Shown here piece after piece: positions 8,896 to 18,045 of a DNA stretch of 48,262 nucleotides. Numbering within the stretch: the stretch's first letter is position 1; every line of letters starts with the position of its first letter. The translations under genes and the position numbers were made by a program. The notes beneath the pieces were generated by a model. That model ran no database searches. It was not told where the DNA came from and saw only the letters and a program-made list of their open reading frames with translations. The stretch is from an uncultured Corynebacterium sp. (GTDB lineage: Bacteria; Actinomycetota; Actinomycetes; Mycobacteriales; Mycobacteriaceae): the NCBI RefSeq assembly GCF_937999985.1, contig NZ_CALLDG010000113.1:1-48262 (forward strand), read 5' to 3'.

Positions 8896-10563
8896 ATGTC
8901 CACTCCGACGTCCAATTCGAAGCGCCGGCGCATCCCTGGCGCAGGGGAGAACAGCCCGCACGGTGAGCGACCCGAGCCGGAGCGCAAGACCGCGAACCAG
9001 GAATCTGGCGCCGAGCGCGGCCTGGCATCCCTGCACCGCAAGTTCACCGCACAGCTGGCCACCCCGCAGCTGAACTACAAGGTGCTGATGGTCGTCACGG
9101 CGTGCCTGACTATCCTGGGGCTCGTCATGGTGCTGTCGTCGTCGATGGTGACTTCCTACGCCAGCGGCGCGAGCGTCTTTGGTGAGTTTATTAAGCAGGC
9201 CGTGGTCGTATTCCTCGGATTGGTGGCTATGTGGGGGGCGCTACGGATGCGCCCGGAGACGATTCGCAGGTATTCCCCGTGGCTGCTGGTAGTTGCGATC
9301 GTGATGTTGATCGCGGTGCTCATCCCTGGAGTTGGCATCGGCGGCGAAGAGGTCGGTTCTAACTCGTGGATCCGTATTGGCCCCGTTGGCGTGCAGCCCT
9401 CTGAGGTGGCGAAGTTAGCGCTGGCGGTGTGGGGCGCAGCGACCGTTTCTTACCGAGCACGCGCTTCGCAGCGCCTTAATACTGGCCTCGGTGCCTTCTT
9501 GGCCGTAAGCGCTGCGATTGTGATACTGGTGCTGTTGCAGAAGGACCTCGGCATGATGTTCTCCGTGGGCATCGTGGCCGCCGCGCTTATCTTCTTTGCT
9601 GGCGTTGCTCGCCGGGTTATTACCTGGGCGCTGGGGCTAGCCGCGGTGCTCGGCGTGTTCGCGATTACCAGCCAGGCCTTCCGCGGTGATCGCATTAAGA
9701 CGTGGAAGGACGCCCTGACGCTGAACTTCAGCGAGTCCACGACCCAAGATGCGGCCTACCATTCCCACCAGGGCATTTTGTCTCTGTCTGACGGTGGGAT
9801 GTTCGGCGTCGGTTTGGGACAATCCCGAGCAAAGTGGTTCTACCTGCCAGAAGCAAAGAATGATTTTATTTTTGCCATTGTGGGCGAGGAACTGGGGCTT
9901 CTTGGTGCACTCTTCGTTGTGTTCCTGTTTGGAATGCTGGCCTGGTTCGGGATTCGCACAGCCCTGGCGCAAAAGGATCCTTTCCTGCGGCTGCTGGCGG
10001 CAACGCTGACCATCGGTATTTCCGTGCAGGCTTTCTTCAACATGGGCTACGTTGTGGGCCTGCTGCCGGTGACCGGCATCCAGCTGCCACTGATCTCCGC
10101 CGGCGGTTCGTCGGCGATCATCACCCTCCTTTCCATGGGGCTGCTGTGCAACTGTGCCCGTAACGAGCCGGAGACGATCTCTTCCATGCAGCACGAAGGC
10201 CGCCCACTCATCGACCGCATCCTTCTGCTGCCGGAGCCGCAGGGCTACAAGGCGGGCGAGCAGCGCCGAAATGAGCGCCGCGAGACGGCCTATAGCTACG
10301 GCGAGCCGGTTACCCGGCAGCGGGCGAGCGCTGGCCGGGGGAGCCAGGATGTCCGCCGCGAACGCGACCGGGTGGAACAGTCCATCCGCCGCGTCGGCGG
10401 CGAGTCGCGCCTACGTGGCTACGATGGAGTGCGAAGGCAGGACTTGCCGCCCACCGCGATACCGAAGCCGATCCCGCGTAGCCGCTACAGCGCGGACGAG
10501 GCGGGTCCGCCGAGGGCTCGCAAGACTCGCAGAACTATCGATAACCGACACAGGAGGCGCTAG
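8896..10563 (+). CDS. ftsW: Septal peptidoglycan glycosyltransferase FtsW (SEDS)
   Basis: A 555-residue SEDS-family polymerase acting with FtsI at the septum. Membrane helices begin near residue 65. The conserved stretches GEELGLLGAL and PVTGIQLPLISAGGSS are present. I chose ATG at 8896, seven bases after the murD stop and behind GGAAAGGGG; in-frame starts back to 8782 lie inside murD. Residues about 420-555 form an Arg-rich cytoplasmic tail without recognised domain, longer than in E. coli FtsW, though long tails occur in actinobacteria. Confidence 0.94.
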   Translation: MSTPTSNSKRRRIPGAGENSPHGERPEPERKTANQESGAERGLASLHRKFTAQLATPQLNYKVLMVVTACLTILGLVMVLSSSMVTSYASGASVFGEFIKQAVVVFLGLVAMWGALRMRPETIRRYSPWLLVVAIVMLIAVLIPGVGIGGEEVGSNSWIRIGPVGVQPSEVAKLALAVWGAATVSYRARASQRLNTGLGAFLAVSAAIVILVLLQKDLGMMFSVGIVAAALIFFAGVARRVITWALGLAAVLGVFAITSQAFRGDRIKTWKDALTLNFSESTTQDAAYHSHQGILSLSDGGMFGVGLGQSRAKWFYLPEAKNDFIFAIVGEELGLLGALFVVFLFGMLAWFGIRTALAQKDPFLRLLAATLTIGISVQAFFNMGYVVGLLPVTGIQLPLISAGGSSAIITLLSMGLLCNCARNEPETISSMQHEGRPLIDRILLLPEPQGYKAGEQRRNERRETAYSYGEPVTRQRASAGRGSQDVRRERDRVEQSIRRVGGESRLRGYDGVRRQDLPPTAIPKPIPRSRYSADEAGPPRARKTRRTIDNRHRRR

Positions 10564-10568
10564 CCAAA

Positions 10569-11681
10569 GTGAACCCGAAGCCAGAAGCCGACCGGAAGCT
10601 ATCAGTCGTCGTTGCCGGCGGCGGAACGGCCGGGCACATTGAACCCGCCATGGCCGTGGCAGAGGCAGTTCGCGCGCAGCGCCCCGACGCGCGTATCACC
10701 GCGCTGGGCACCACCCGTGGCCTGGAGACCACCCTGGTGCCGGCACGCGGCTTCGACCTGGAGCTGATCCCGCCGGTGCCGGTGCCGCGCAAGGTGAACA
10801 AGGATCTGGCTACGCTGCCGCTGCGCCTGCGCAAGGCTCTGAAGGAGACGAAGCGGGTGCTGCGCGAGGTGGAGGCCGACGTGGTGATCGGCTTCGGCGG
10901 CTATGTTTCCGCTCCGGCCTACCTGGCGGCGCGTTCCCTCAAGATTCCCTTCTTCGTCCATGAGGCCAATGCCCGCGCGGGCGTGGCCAACAAGCTGGGC
11001 GTGAAGTTGGGCGGAACTGGTCTGGCCGCGGTGGAGGATTCCGGCCTGGACGCCGAGATTGTAGGCATCCCCGTGCGCGAATCCGTGCTGAAGATGGACC
11101 GCAAAGCCCTGCGCGCGGAGGCTCGCGAGTTCTTCGGCGTGGATCCGGAAGCTCCGCTGCTGCTGGTCACCGGCGGATCGCAGGGCGCGCGCAGCATCAA
11201 CAACGCGGTGGTGGATGCGGCGAAGACCCTGCAGGACGCGGGCATCGGGGTGCTGCACGCCTATGGCAAGAAGAACGAAATTGAACTGCCGGCGGAAGTC
11301 AAGGAGGGCACGCCTCCCTACGTGGCCGTTCCGTACATCGAGCGTATGGACCTGGCGCTGGCCGCCGCGGACGCGATCCTCTGCCGTTCGGGCGCAATGA
11401 CGGTTGCTGAGGTCTCCGCCGTCGGCCTGCCGGGAATCTACGTGCCGCTGCCGCACGGCAACGGCGAGCAGGAGCTCAACGTCCGCCCGATCACTCATGC
11501 CGGCGGCGGGGTGATCATCAAGGATGCCGAGCTCACCGGCCACCGCGTTTCCCAGGAAGTCATCCCGTTGCTGCGCGACGAAACCCGCTGGCACGCCGCC
11601 AGCCTGGCGACGCTCGCCGCGGGCCACAGGGACGCTGCAGAGAAGATCGCCGAGAAGATCATCGCAGCCGCCGAAGCCTAA
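10569..11681 (+). CDS. murG: UDP-GlcNAc transferase MurG (lipid I to lipid II)
   Basis: A 370-residue GT-B glycosyltransferase that adds GlcNAc to lipid I on the inner membrane face. The glycine loop is GGGTAGHIEPAMAVAE at the N end, with GGSQGARSINN opening the second domain and the RSGAMTVAEV segment in the UDP-GlcNAc site. The start is GTG at 10569, five bases after ftsW, behind AGGAGGCG. Length fits the family. Confidence 0.95.
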   Translation: MNPKPEADRKLSVVVAGGGTAGHIEPAMAVAEAVRAQRPDARITALGTTRGLETTLVPARGFDLELIPPVPVPRKVNKDLATLPLRLRKALKETKRVLREVEADVVIGFGGYVSAPAYLAARSLKIPFFVHEANARAGVANKLGVKLGGTGLAAVEDSGLDAEIVGIPVRESVLKMDRKALRAEAREFFGVDPEAPLLLVTGGSQGARSINNAVVDAAKTLQDAGIGVLHAYGKKNEIELPAEVKEGTPPYVAVPYIERMDLALAAADAILCRSGAMTVAEVSAVGLPGIYVPLPHGNGEQELNVRPITHAGGGVIIKDAELTGHRVSQEVIPLLRDETRWHAASLATLAAGHRDAAEKIAEKIIAAAEA

Positions 11682-11735
11682 CCCCAGTACAAAGACCATT
11701 CCCCCCCTCTTTCCAGAAAGGCATCTTCTTCCACG

Positions 11736-13232
11736 ATGAGCGAGCAGCCTCAGACCACGGACCTTTCCCGCGTTCACATGGTGGGCATTGGCGGTGCCGG
11801 CATGTCCGGTATCGCCCGCATCCTGCTGGACCGCGGCTACCAGGTCAGCGGGTCGGACATGAAGGAGTCGCGCAGCATCATGGCGCTGCGCGCGGCCGGT
11901 GCACAGATTCAGGTGGGGCACGCGGCAGAAAACCTACGCTTGCTGGGGGAGATGCCCACGGTAGTCGTCACGTCCTTCGCCGCGATTCCGCAGGATAACC
12001 CGGAGCTCGTCGGCGCCCGCGAGGCAGGCATTCCGGTGCTCCGCCGCTCCGACATTCTGGCGCTGTTGCTGCAGGATCGCCGTGCTTTCCTGCTGGCGGG
12101 TACACACGGCAAGACCTCTACGACATCGATGGCCGTGGCGGCGTTGCAGGCCGCGGGGCAGGATCCCTCTTTCGCCATCGGCGGCCAGCTGAACCGCGCG
12201 GGCACGAACGCCCATAACGGCACCGGTGAGATTTTCGTGGCCGAGGCCGACGAGTCCGATGGCTCCTTCCTGTCCTACTCGCCCGAGATCGCGGTGGTCA
12301 CGAACATCGAGCCCGACCACCTGGATTACTTCAAGACGGAAGCGGCCTACCGGGAGGTCTTCGAGAAGTTCGCTCACCGCATCGTGCCGGGTGGCTTCCT
12401 GGTCGCCTGCCTGGACGATCCGGGTTCGGCCGCGCTTGCCGAGAAGCTTATCGCCGGCGCTGAGGCCGGCGAGCCCTTGCCGTTTAGCGTTGTCGGTTAT
12501 GGCACTGCCGAGGCTTGTGACGCCCACTCTTCCGTGCCCCCAGCAGCGATCATCGAAAGCTCGGAGGTTACCGCCGAGGGCACCGTCTCCGTCCTGCGAC
12601 TAACTGAGGCCGTGAACGGAGCCGCACAGCAGGGCGCTGGCATCTATTCGCTGCGCGTGGCCATTCCGGGCATCCACATGGTGCTGAACGCCACCGCGGC
12701 CGTGCTGGGCAGCGTGCTGCTGGGCGCGGACGTGGAGAAAGTTATCGCGGGCATCGGTGGTTTCGACGGCGTGCGCCGCCGCTTCGAATATCACGGCACT
12801 CGCCAGGACGTGGAGGTCTACGACGACTACGCACATCACCCGACTGAAGTCGCGGCCGTCCTGTCGGCCGCACGTCAGCGCGTGGAAGCCCGCGGTGGGC
12901 GCATCGTGGCCGTCTTCCAGCCGCACCTTTACTCCCGCACGATCAACTTCGCTGACGAGTTCGCCGAGGCCCTGTCCCTGGCGGATCAGGTGGTGCTGTT
13001 GGACATCTTCGGCGCCCGCGAGGAGCCAGTGGAAGGCGTGGATTCGCGCATCATTGGGGACAAGATCGATTCCTCCACCGAGTGCGTGTTTGAGCCCGAT
13101 TTCTCGCGCGTTGCTGGCGTGGTCGCCGGGCTGGTGCAGCCTGGCGACATGGTACTGACGATTGGCGCGGGCACCGTGACGATGCTGGCGGACGAGATTT
13201 TGCTGGAGCTGGACCGTGGTGATCGCGGGTGA
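11736..13232 (+). CDS. murC: UDP-MurNAc:L-Ala ligase MurC
   Basis: A 498-residue Mur ligase catalysing the first amino-acid addition, of L-Ala to UDP-MurNAc. The N end shows the IGGAGMSGIA Rossmann turn, the ATP loop is GTHGKTSTT (122-130), and DDYAHHPTE is the C-terminal domain signature. ATG at 11736 follows AGAAAGG. It ends inside the GTGA that starts ftsQ, so the two are probably translationally coupled. Confidence 0.96.
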   Translation: MSEQPQTTDLSRVHMVGIGGAGMSGIARILLDRGYQVSGSDMKESRSIMALRAAGAQIQVGHAAENLRLLGEMPTVVVTSFAAIPQDNPELVGAREAGIPVLRRSDILALLLQDRRAFLLAGTHGKTSTTSMAVAALQAAGQDPSFAIGGQLNRAGTNAHNGTGEIFVAEADESDGSFLSYSPEIAVVTNIEPDHLDYFKTEAAYREVFEKFAHRIVPGGFLVACLDDPGSAALAEKLIAGAEAGEPLPFSVVGYGTAEACDAHSSVPPAAIIESSEVTAEGTVSVLRLTEAVNGAAQQGAGIYSLRVAIPGIHMVLNATAAVLGSVLLGADVEKVIAGIGGFDGVRRRFEYHGTRQDVEVYDDYAHHPTEVAAVLSAARQRVEARGGRIVAVFQPHLYSRTINFADEFAEALSLADQVVLLDIFGAREEPVEGVDSRIIGDKIDSSTECVFEPDFSRVAGVVAGLVQPGDMVLTIGAGTVTMLADEILLELDRGDRG

Positions 13233-13930
13233 GTAGGGCGTCAAGAACAAAAAACAAAAAGAACCAGAACCCGCCGCGTAAGCGCCTGCAGTGGCTGGTC
13301 GCGGGGCTCGTCGCACTGGTTGTGCTGCTGGGTGTGCTTGTGTATGCGGCGCCCATCGTAAAGGTGTCGCAGATTGATGTGCAGGGCACGACGAACGCGG
13401 ATCCGCAGGCGATCCGGGAGGCCAGCGCCATTAATGCGGGCGATAATATGCTGCGCCTGGACATGGCAGAAGCCGCCCAGGGCGTCTCTGCCGTGCCGTG
13501 GGTGGAGAAGGTGACCGTTAAGCGCTCCTGGCCCACCACGGTGACGGTCGATGTGACCGAGCATCAGGCCATCGGCTACGTCATGGATGGCGACACGCCA
13601 CACGTAGTGGATGACAATGGGCAGGTGTTCTTGACGGGTGTGAAGCCTGAAGGGGCTTTCGAGTTTAAGAAGACCAAGGCCGACGATTCCCGAGCTATCG
13701 ACGCGGCGACGAAGGCGTTGACTGCGCTTTCGGATGATCTGCGCGGGAAGCTGGAGGGGATCGAGGCTGAGTCGGCGGATAGCATTCGCCTCTTTTTCCC
13801 TAATCAGGCTGTGTATTGGGGATCGGCAGATAGGGCGGACGAGAAGGCCGAGGCGACCCGCATTGTGCTGGGACGCGAGGGAAATTGGAACGTTTCGAAC
13901 CCCGCCATGCCTACCGTCAGGCAGGGCTGA
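13229..13930 (+). CDS. ftsQ: Cell division protein FtsQ
   Basis: A 233-residue bitopic protein of the FtsQLB complex. It has a very basic cytoplasmic start (KNKKNQNPPRKR), one membrane helix at about 20-41, a POTRA domain at about 46-114 that contains VSQIDVQG and the PWVEKVTVKRSWP motif, and then the FtsQ beta domain. It starts at GTG in a GTGA overlap with murC. The protein is short compared with mycobacterial FtsQ, mainly because the cytoplasmic part is short. Confidence 0.9.
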   Translation: MSRASRTKNKKNQNPPRKRLQWLVAGLVALVVLLGVLVYAAPIVKVSQIDVQGTTNADPQAIREASAINAGDNMLRLDMAEAAQGVSAVPWVEKVTVKRSWPTTVTVDVTEHQAIGYVMDGDTPHVVDDNGQVFLTGVKPEGAFEFKKTKADDSRAIDAATKALTALSDDLRGKLEGIEAESADSIRLFFPNQAVYWGSADRADEKAEATRIVLGREGNWNVSNPAMPTVRQG

Positions 13931-14095
13931 AGTGGGAATGAAACCCCAGCTTAAGCTTTAAGTTGAACTTTAAGGATACGACACGCCACCAAAAATGTGC
14001 ACCGCTAAATGCTTGACGGCTAGGAAGATGGACGCAACAGCAAACCGGTAAACCGCAAAGCACGAAAAATTCTTTAGGAAGGCGGAAAAGCGCAC
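13931..14095 (+). promoter_or_regulatory. ftsQ-ftsZ gap, probable ftsZ promoter region
   Basis: These 165 bases hold an A+T-rich block at 13951-13975 in which CTTTAAG occurs twice, 12 bp apart (13956-13962 and 13968-13974), and the near-palindrome TTAAGTTGAACTTTAA. AGGAAGG just upstream of ATG 14096 is the ribosome site. I cannot name a -35/-10 pair with confidence. ftsZ is known to have its own promoters in related bacteria, so a promoter here is an inference from base composition and gap length. Confidence 0.4.
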
Positions 14096-15433
14096 ATGAC
14101 GAATCCTGGAAACCACCTCGCCGAGATCAAGGTGGTCGGTGTCGGCGGCGGCGGCGTAAACGCCGTCAACCGCATGATCGACGAGCAGCTGCAGGGCGTG
14201 GAGTTCATCGCCATCAACACCGATGCACAGGCCCTGATGCTGACCGATGCGGACATCAAGCTGGACATCGGCCGCGAGGAGACCCGCGGCCTGGGCGCTG
14301 GTGCTAACCCGGACGTTGGCCGCAAGTCCGCCGAGGACCACAAGGATCAGATCGAAGAGATCCTGGCCGGTGCCGACATGGTGTTCGTCACCGCAGGCGA
14401 AGGTGGCGGCACCGGCACGGGTGCAGCCCCGGTCGTGGCGAACATCGCGAAGAAGCAGAACGCCCTGACCGTCGGCGTGGTTACCCGCCCCTTCGGCTTC
14501 GAGGGCCGTCGCCGCAGCAAGCAGGCCATGGAAGGCATCGAGGCCCTGCGCGAGGTCTGCGACACGCTGATCGTTATCCCCAACGACTCGCTGCTGAAGA
14601 TGTCCGAGGAACAGCTGTCCATGATGGAGGCCTTCCGCAAGGCCGATGAAGTGCTGCTCAGCGGTGTTGAGGGCATCACCAAGCTGATCACTACCCCGGG
14701 TGTGATCAACGTGGACTTCGCCGACGTGCGTTCCGTCATGACCGACGCGGGCTCCGCCCTCATGGGCATCGGCACCGCCCGCGGCGACCAGCGTGCGGTA
14801 AAGGCCACCCAGGCGGCTATTAACTCCCCACTGCTGGAGAGCACCATGGAGGGCGCCAAGGGTGTACTGCTTTCCTTCGCTGGCGGCTCCGACTTGGGCC
14901 TGCTGGAGGTTTCCCAGGCCGCGGACCTGGTGGAGGAGAAGGCCGACGAGGACGTCAACCTGATCTTCGGTACCATCATCGACGACCAGCTGGGCGACGA
15001 GGTCCGCGTGACCGTCATCGCCACCGGCTTCGACGATTCGCCGTCCGCGACATCCAACAACCAGCGTTCCGGTGCGCACCACGCGCAGGAGAGCGCGGAT
15101 GCGGCTGCAGGCGCCGGCGCTGCACAGTCGACCAACCTGTTCGGCGGCCAGGAGGCTCCGCAGGCTGGCCAGAACTCCCAGTACGCAGTGCAGGGGCAGG
15201 AGGCCCCGCAGGCAGGCTCCGCGCAGGCCGATCCGGCCGCACCGCAGGCTGGCACCCAGTCCAGCTTTGCGCAGCGCCGTGGCACCGTGCCGCAGCACGC
15301 GCAGCCGGAGCCGCAGACTAACCAGGGTGGCGGCCTGTTCACCTCTGCACCGCAGCAGCCGCAGAACTCCTCCAACTCTGGCGTGGATCTGACTGAGGAA
15401 GAGGACGACCTGGATCTGCCGGACTTCAACTAG
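14096..15433 (+). CDS. ftsZ: Cell division GTPase FtsZ
   Basis: A 445-residue tubulin-like GTPase that polymerises into the Z ring. The tubulin signature GGGTGTG lies at 103-109, and the T7 loop NVDFADVRSVM completes GTP hydrolysis in the next subunit. From about 320 to 430 there is a long Gln/Ala/Pro-rich linker, ending in DLDLPDFN, the acidic C-terminal peptide that binds partners such as SepF (encoded three genes downstream). There is no ftsA nearby, consistent with SepF acting as membrane anchor in this phylum. Confidence 0.97.
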   Translation: MTNPGNHLAEIKVVGVGGGGVNAVNRMIDEQLQGVEFIAINTDAQALMLTDADIKLDIGREETRGLGAGANPDVGRKSAEDHKDQIEEILAGADMVFVTAGEGGGTGTGAAPVVANIAKKQNALTVGVVTRPFGFEGRRRSKQAMEGIEALREVCDTLIVIPNDSLLKMSEEQLSMMEAFRKADEVLLSGVEGITKLITTPGVINVDFADVRSVMTDAGSALMGIGTARGDQRAVKATQAAINSPLLESTMEGAKGVLLSFAGGSDLGLLEVSQAADLVEEKADEDVNLIFGTIIDDQLGDEVRVTVIATGFDDSPSATSNNQRSGAHHAQESADAAAGAGAAQSTNLFGGQEAPQAGQNSQYAVQGQEAPQAGSAQADPAAPQAGTQSSFAQRRGTVPQHAQPEPQTNQGGGLFTSAPQQPQNSSNSGVDLTEEEDDLDLPDFN

Positions 15434-15488
15434 TCCGCCAGATATAACCTCGCCAGATGCAGCCAGATGCCAAACTAAGGAGCTTGCT

Positions 15489-16250
15489 TTGAGCCACGAC
15501 CAGAGCCCGAAGGTGCGGAAGGTTTTCACCGACCGCAACGGTGGGATCTCTACGGGCGCCTACGCCTCGTTCAACCTGGGCGATCACGTGGGCGATGACC
15601 CGGCGGCTGTGGCTCACAACCGCCAGCGCCTGGCGGATGTGCTGGGTCTGGACGTGGGGCGCCTGGTGTTCATGGAGCAGATCCACTCGCCGAACGTCAC
15701 GGAGGTCACCGCCGACCACCTTGTGTCTTCTGCGCCCGCTGAGGCTCCTGCGTCGCCCGTCATCGAGGCTACTGACGCCCTCATTACCACCCTGCGAGGT
15801 ACTGCGCTGATCGTCCTCACCGCTGACTGCGTTCCGGTTTTGCTGTCCGATGAGGACGCGGGCGTGATCGCTGCGGTTCACGCTGGGCGAATGGGAGCCC
15901 GCAACGGAATCCTGCGCCGTACTATTGCCCGCATGGAAGACCTGGGAGCTGTGCCCAGCAACATTCACGCGCTGCTCGGCGCCGCCGCCAGCGGGGAGAA
16001 CTACGAAGTGCCGCAGGCTATGGCCGCGGATGTGGAGTCCAAGCTTCCCGGCTCGGCAACCACCACCGCCCAGGGCACCCATGGGTTGGACATTCGTGCT
16101 GGTCTGACTCGCCAACTGCTCTCCCTCGGAGTGCGCAGCATTGATGCGGACCCGCGCTGCACAATCGACTCGGAGCACGCCGATCGCTTCTTCTCCTACC
16201 GCCGGGAGGGGACGACTGGCCGTCAGGCGGGCGTAGTGTGGATGCCATGA
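15489..16250 (+). CDS. pgeF: Peptidoglycan editing factor / purine nucleoside phosphorylase-like (YfiH, LACC1)
   Basis: A 253-residue protein of the DUF152/YfiH family. Members act as multi-substrate purine nucleoside enzymes, and in E. coli limit wrong precursor incorporation (PgeF). Metal-site motifs are EQIHSPNV, LTADCVPVLL and AVHAGRMGARNGIL; most homologues have AVHAGWRG, so Trp is replaced by Arg here. The C end is SYRREGTTGRQAG. The start is TTG at 15489, supported by AAGGAG at 15477-15482. The 55-bp gap before it has three GCCAGAT copies. It overlaps the next gene by ATGA. Confidence 0.9.
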   Translation: MSHDQSPKVRKVFTDRNGGISTGAYASFNLGDHVGDDPAAVAHNRQRLADVLGLDVGRLVFMEQIHSPNVTEVTADHLVSSAPAEAPASPVIEATDALITTLRGTALIVLTADCVPVLLSDEDAGVIAAVHAGRMGARNGILRRTIARMEDLGAVPSNIHALLGAAASGENYEVPQAMAADVESKLPGSATTTAQGTHGLDIRAGLTRQLLSLGVRSIDADPRCTIDSEHADRFFSYRREGTTGRQAGVVWMP

Positions 16251-17002
16251 CGGAGCAGAAGAGCGTGAACCGCGAAAACCAGGTGGCCGATGACCTTCCC
16301 GGTGGTTCGGCGAACCTTAGCCCCCGGGCGCAGGAAATTGCTGAGAACCTGGCGCGCGTCAGGCGCCGCATTGCGGTGGCCGGGGGAGCGGATCTGCTGC
16401 CCATCACCAAGTTCCACCCTGCTGAGGACGTGAAGCTGTTGACACAGCTGGGCGTCACCGCCGTCGGCGAGAACCGCGAACAGGAAGCGCGCGATAAGCA
16501 CGCACAGTTGGCAGATACAGGTCTGCAGTTCCACATGGTGGGGCAGGTGCAGACGAAGAAGGCGAACTCCGTTGCGCGGTGGGCAGCCGCCGTGCACACC
16601 GTGGATTCGCTGAAGCTGCTGAATGCGCTGGATCGCGGCGCGGGCCTGGCGTTGGAGCGCGGCGATCGAAGCGAACGCCTGCCGGTGCTCCTACAATTCA
16701 GCGCCGACGGTGATCCGCAGCGCGGCGGGGCAGTGGAGACGGACATCGACGAACTGGCCGATGCTGTGGCCGCGGCCGAGAACCTGGAGCTGCGCGGGCT
16801 GATGACGGTACCGCCTCTGGACGCCGATCCGGCAGCCGTTTTTGCCCGGGGTCGGCAGCTCGTCGAGCGCATCACAGACCGCGTGACGGGCGCTCCCGTG
16901 TACTCCGCTGGAATGAGCGGCGACCTGGAGATTGCCATCGCGGAAGGCTCCACGCTGGTGCGTGTCGGTACGGATATAATGGGCGCGCGACCAGTACTTT
17001 AA
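16247..17002 (+). CDS. PLP homeostasis protein YggS/PLPBP
   Basis: A 251-residue PLP-binding protein with a single alanine-racemase-like barrel, family COG0325, thought to buffer free pyridoxal phosphate. The lysine in LLPITKFHPAEDVKLL is the PLP Schiff-base residue, and GMSGDLEIAIAEGSTLVRVGTDIMG is represented at the C end (MSGDLEIAIAEGST, then VRVGTDIMGAR). I chose ATG at 16247 in an ATGA overlap with pgeF; an in-frame GTG nine bases earlier is possible. Its place between ftsZ and sepF is standard in actinobacteria and cyanobacteria. Confidence 0.92.
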   Translation: MTEQKSVNRENQVADDLPGGSANLSPRAQEIAENLARVRRRIAVAGGADLLPITKFHPAEDVKLLTQLGVTAVGENREQEARDKHAQLADTGLQFHMVGQVQTKKANSVARWAAAVHTVDSLKLLNALDRGAGLALERGDRSERLPVLLQFSADGDPQRGGAVETDIDELADAVAAAENLELRGLMTVPPLDADPAAVFARGRQLVERITDRVTGAPVYSAGMSGDLEIAIAEGSTLVRVGTDIMGARPVL

Positions 17003-17069
17003 ACCACATAGCTGCATACAGTCCTTAACAAGCTAAGAGATTCAACCAACGGAAGGTTCCTACAGAGCA

Positions 17070-17666
17070 ATGTCAGAAAACTTCATGGACAAGACCAAGC
17101 GGTTCTTCGGTTTTGATTCCGTGGAAACCTACAACACGGATTACTACAGCGACGGCTACGGCTCCCGCGAGCGCGACCGTGCTGATCGCGCAGACCGCGT
17201 TGAGCGTGATGCCCACGAGCCTTCCTACCGTTCCCGTTCTGAGCGTGACTTTGGCGACCGCGCCGAGCGCGGCGGCCGTTATGGCCGTTCCGAGTATGCT
17301 GACCGCGCAGAGCGGGGCGACCGCGAGGATCGCTACTCTTCCCGTGGCGGAAGCCACTATTCCGCCTCCTACACGGAAGCTCCGGCGGAGGAGAAGGATC
17401 CTTCGGCCTTCGTGTCCTTTACCTTGAGCTCCTACACCCAGGCCGGCGAGCTGGTGGAAAACCTCAAAGCTCGCGAGGTTGTCGTGTTCTCCCTCAGCGG
17501 AATGGAAAAGGGCGAGGCAAAGCGAGTACTGGACTTCGCCGCTGGCCTGAGCCGCGGCCTGGATGCACAGCTAAAGAAGCTCAAGGGTGTGCGTAACTTC
17601 ATTCTGCTGCCGAAGGGCGTGACCCTGGCGCAGGATCAGTTGGATGCCATCGCGGAGACCATCTAG
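17070..17666 (+). CDS. sepF: Z-ring membrane anchor SepF
   Basis: A 198-residue division protein. The first 15 residues can form an amphipathic membrane helix. The SepF core (DUF552) covers about 105-198, with SFTLSSYTQAGELVENL and the FAAGLSRGLDAQLKKL helix. Between them, about 30-100, lies an unusually charged linker rich in Asp-Arg and Glu-Arg with tyrosines (DRADRADRVERD, ADRAERGDREDRY). SepF binds the C-terminal peptide of FtsZ. ATG at 17070 follows GGAAGG. Confidence 0.94.
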   Translation: MSENFMDKTKRFFGFDSVETYNTDYYSDGYGSRERDRADRADRVERDAHEPSYRSRSERDFGDRAERGGRYGRSEYADRAERGDREDRYSSRGGSHYSASYTEAPAEEKDPSAFVSFTLSSYTQAGELVENLKAREVVVFSLSGMEKGEAKRVLDFAAGLSRGLDAQLKKLKGVRNFILLPKGVTLAQDQLDAIAETI

Positions 17667-17733
17667 TCTGCGCGCCAGCCGTTTTAGAAGTCTTTTAACT
17701 CATAAAGGTCGTTAACCAATAGAGAGCTCATAA

Positions 17734-18024
17734 GTGAACGAAATCCTGCTTCTGTTGATGTGGCTGATTCGCTTCTACATTCTGATTCTGATCTTGCGCA
17801 TCATTATCGAAATGATTCAGTCCTTTTCCCGCAATTGGCGCCCGCAGCGATGGTTCAGCATTGTGGCCGAGCCGCTGTTTGTGGTTACAGATCCCCCGGT
17901 GAAGGCGCTAAGGAAGTTGATTCCGCCGGTGCAGCTCGGTGGCGTAGGGCTGGATGTCTCCGTACTGGTATTGTTCTTCGGACTGCAGTTGCTGAGCATG
18001 CTCTTGGGGGCATTCATTCGCTGA
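17734..18024 (+). CDS. YggT family membrane protein
   Basis: A 96-residue protein with two hydrophobic segments (about 4-24 and 68-94) flanking a basic loop with the YggT-type RNWRPQRW stretch and VTDPPVKALRKLIPPVQLGG. YggT proteins follow sepF in most Gram-positive dcw clusters; their job is unclear, possibly membrane organisation or osmotic stress. The start is GTG at 17734; a clear ribosome site is AGAG only, so translation may be weak. Confidence 0.88.
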   Translation: MNEILLLLMWLIRFYILILILRIIIEMIQSFSRNWRPQRWFSIVAEPLFVVTDPPVKALRKLIPPVQLGGVGLDVSVLVLFFGLQLLSMLLGAFIR

Positions 18025-18045
18025 TACGGGGAGAGCGCAGCGACC

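Noticed and set aside
15438..15470. Three GCCAGAT copies before pgeF
   Set aside because: Short and unevenly spaced in a 55-bp gap; chance similarity is likely.
13970..15538. 522-codon open frame opposite ftsZ
   Set aside because: It is the antisense shadow of a high-G+C gene; the product is Leu/Gly/His-rich without motifs, while ftsZ is certain.
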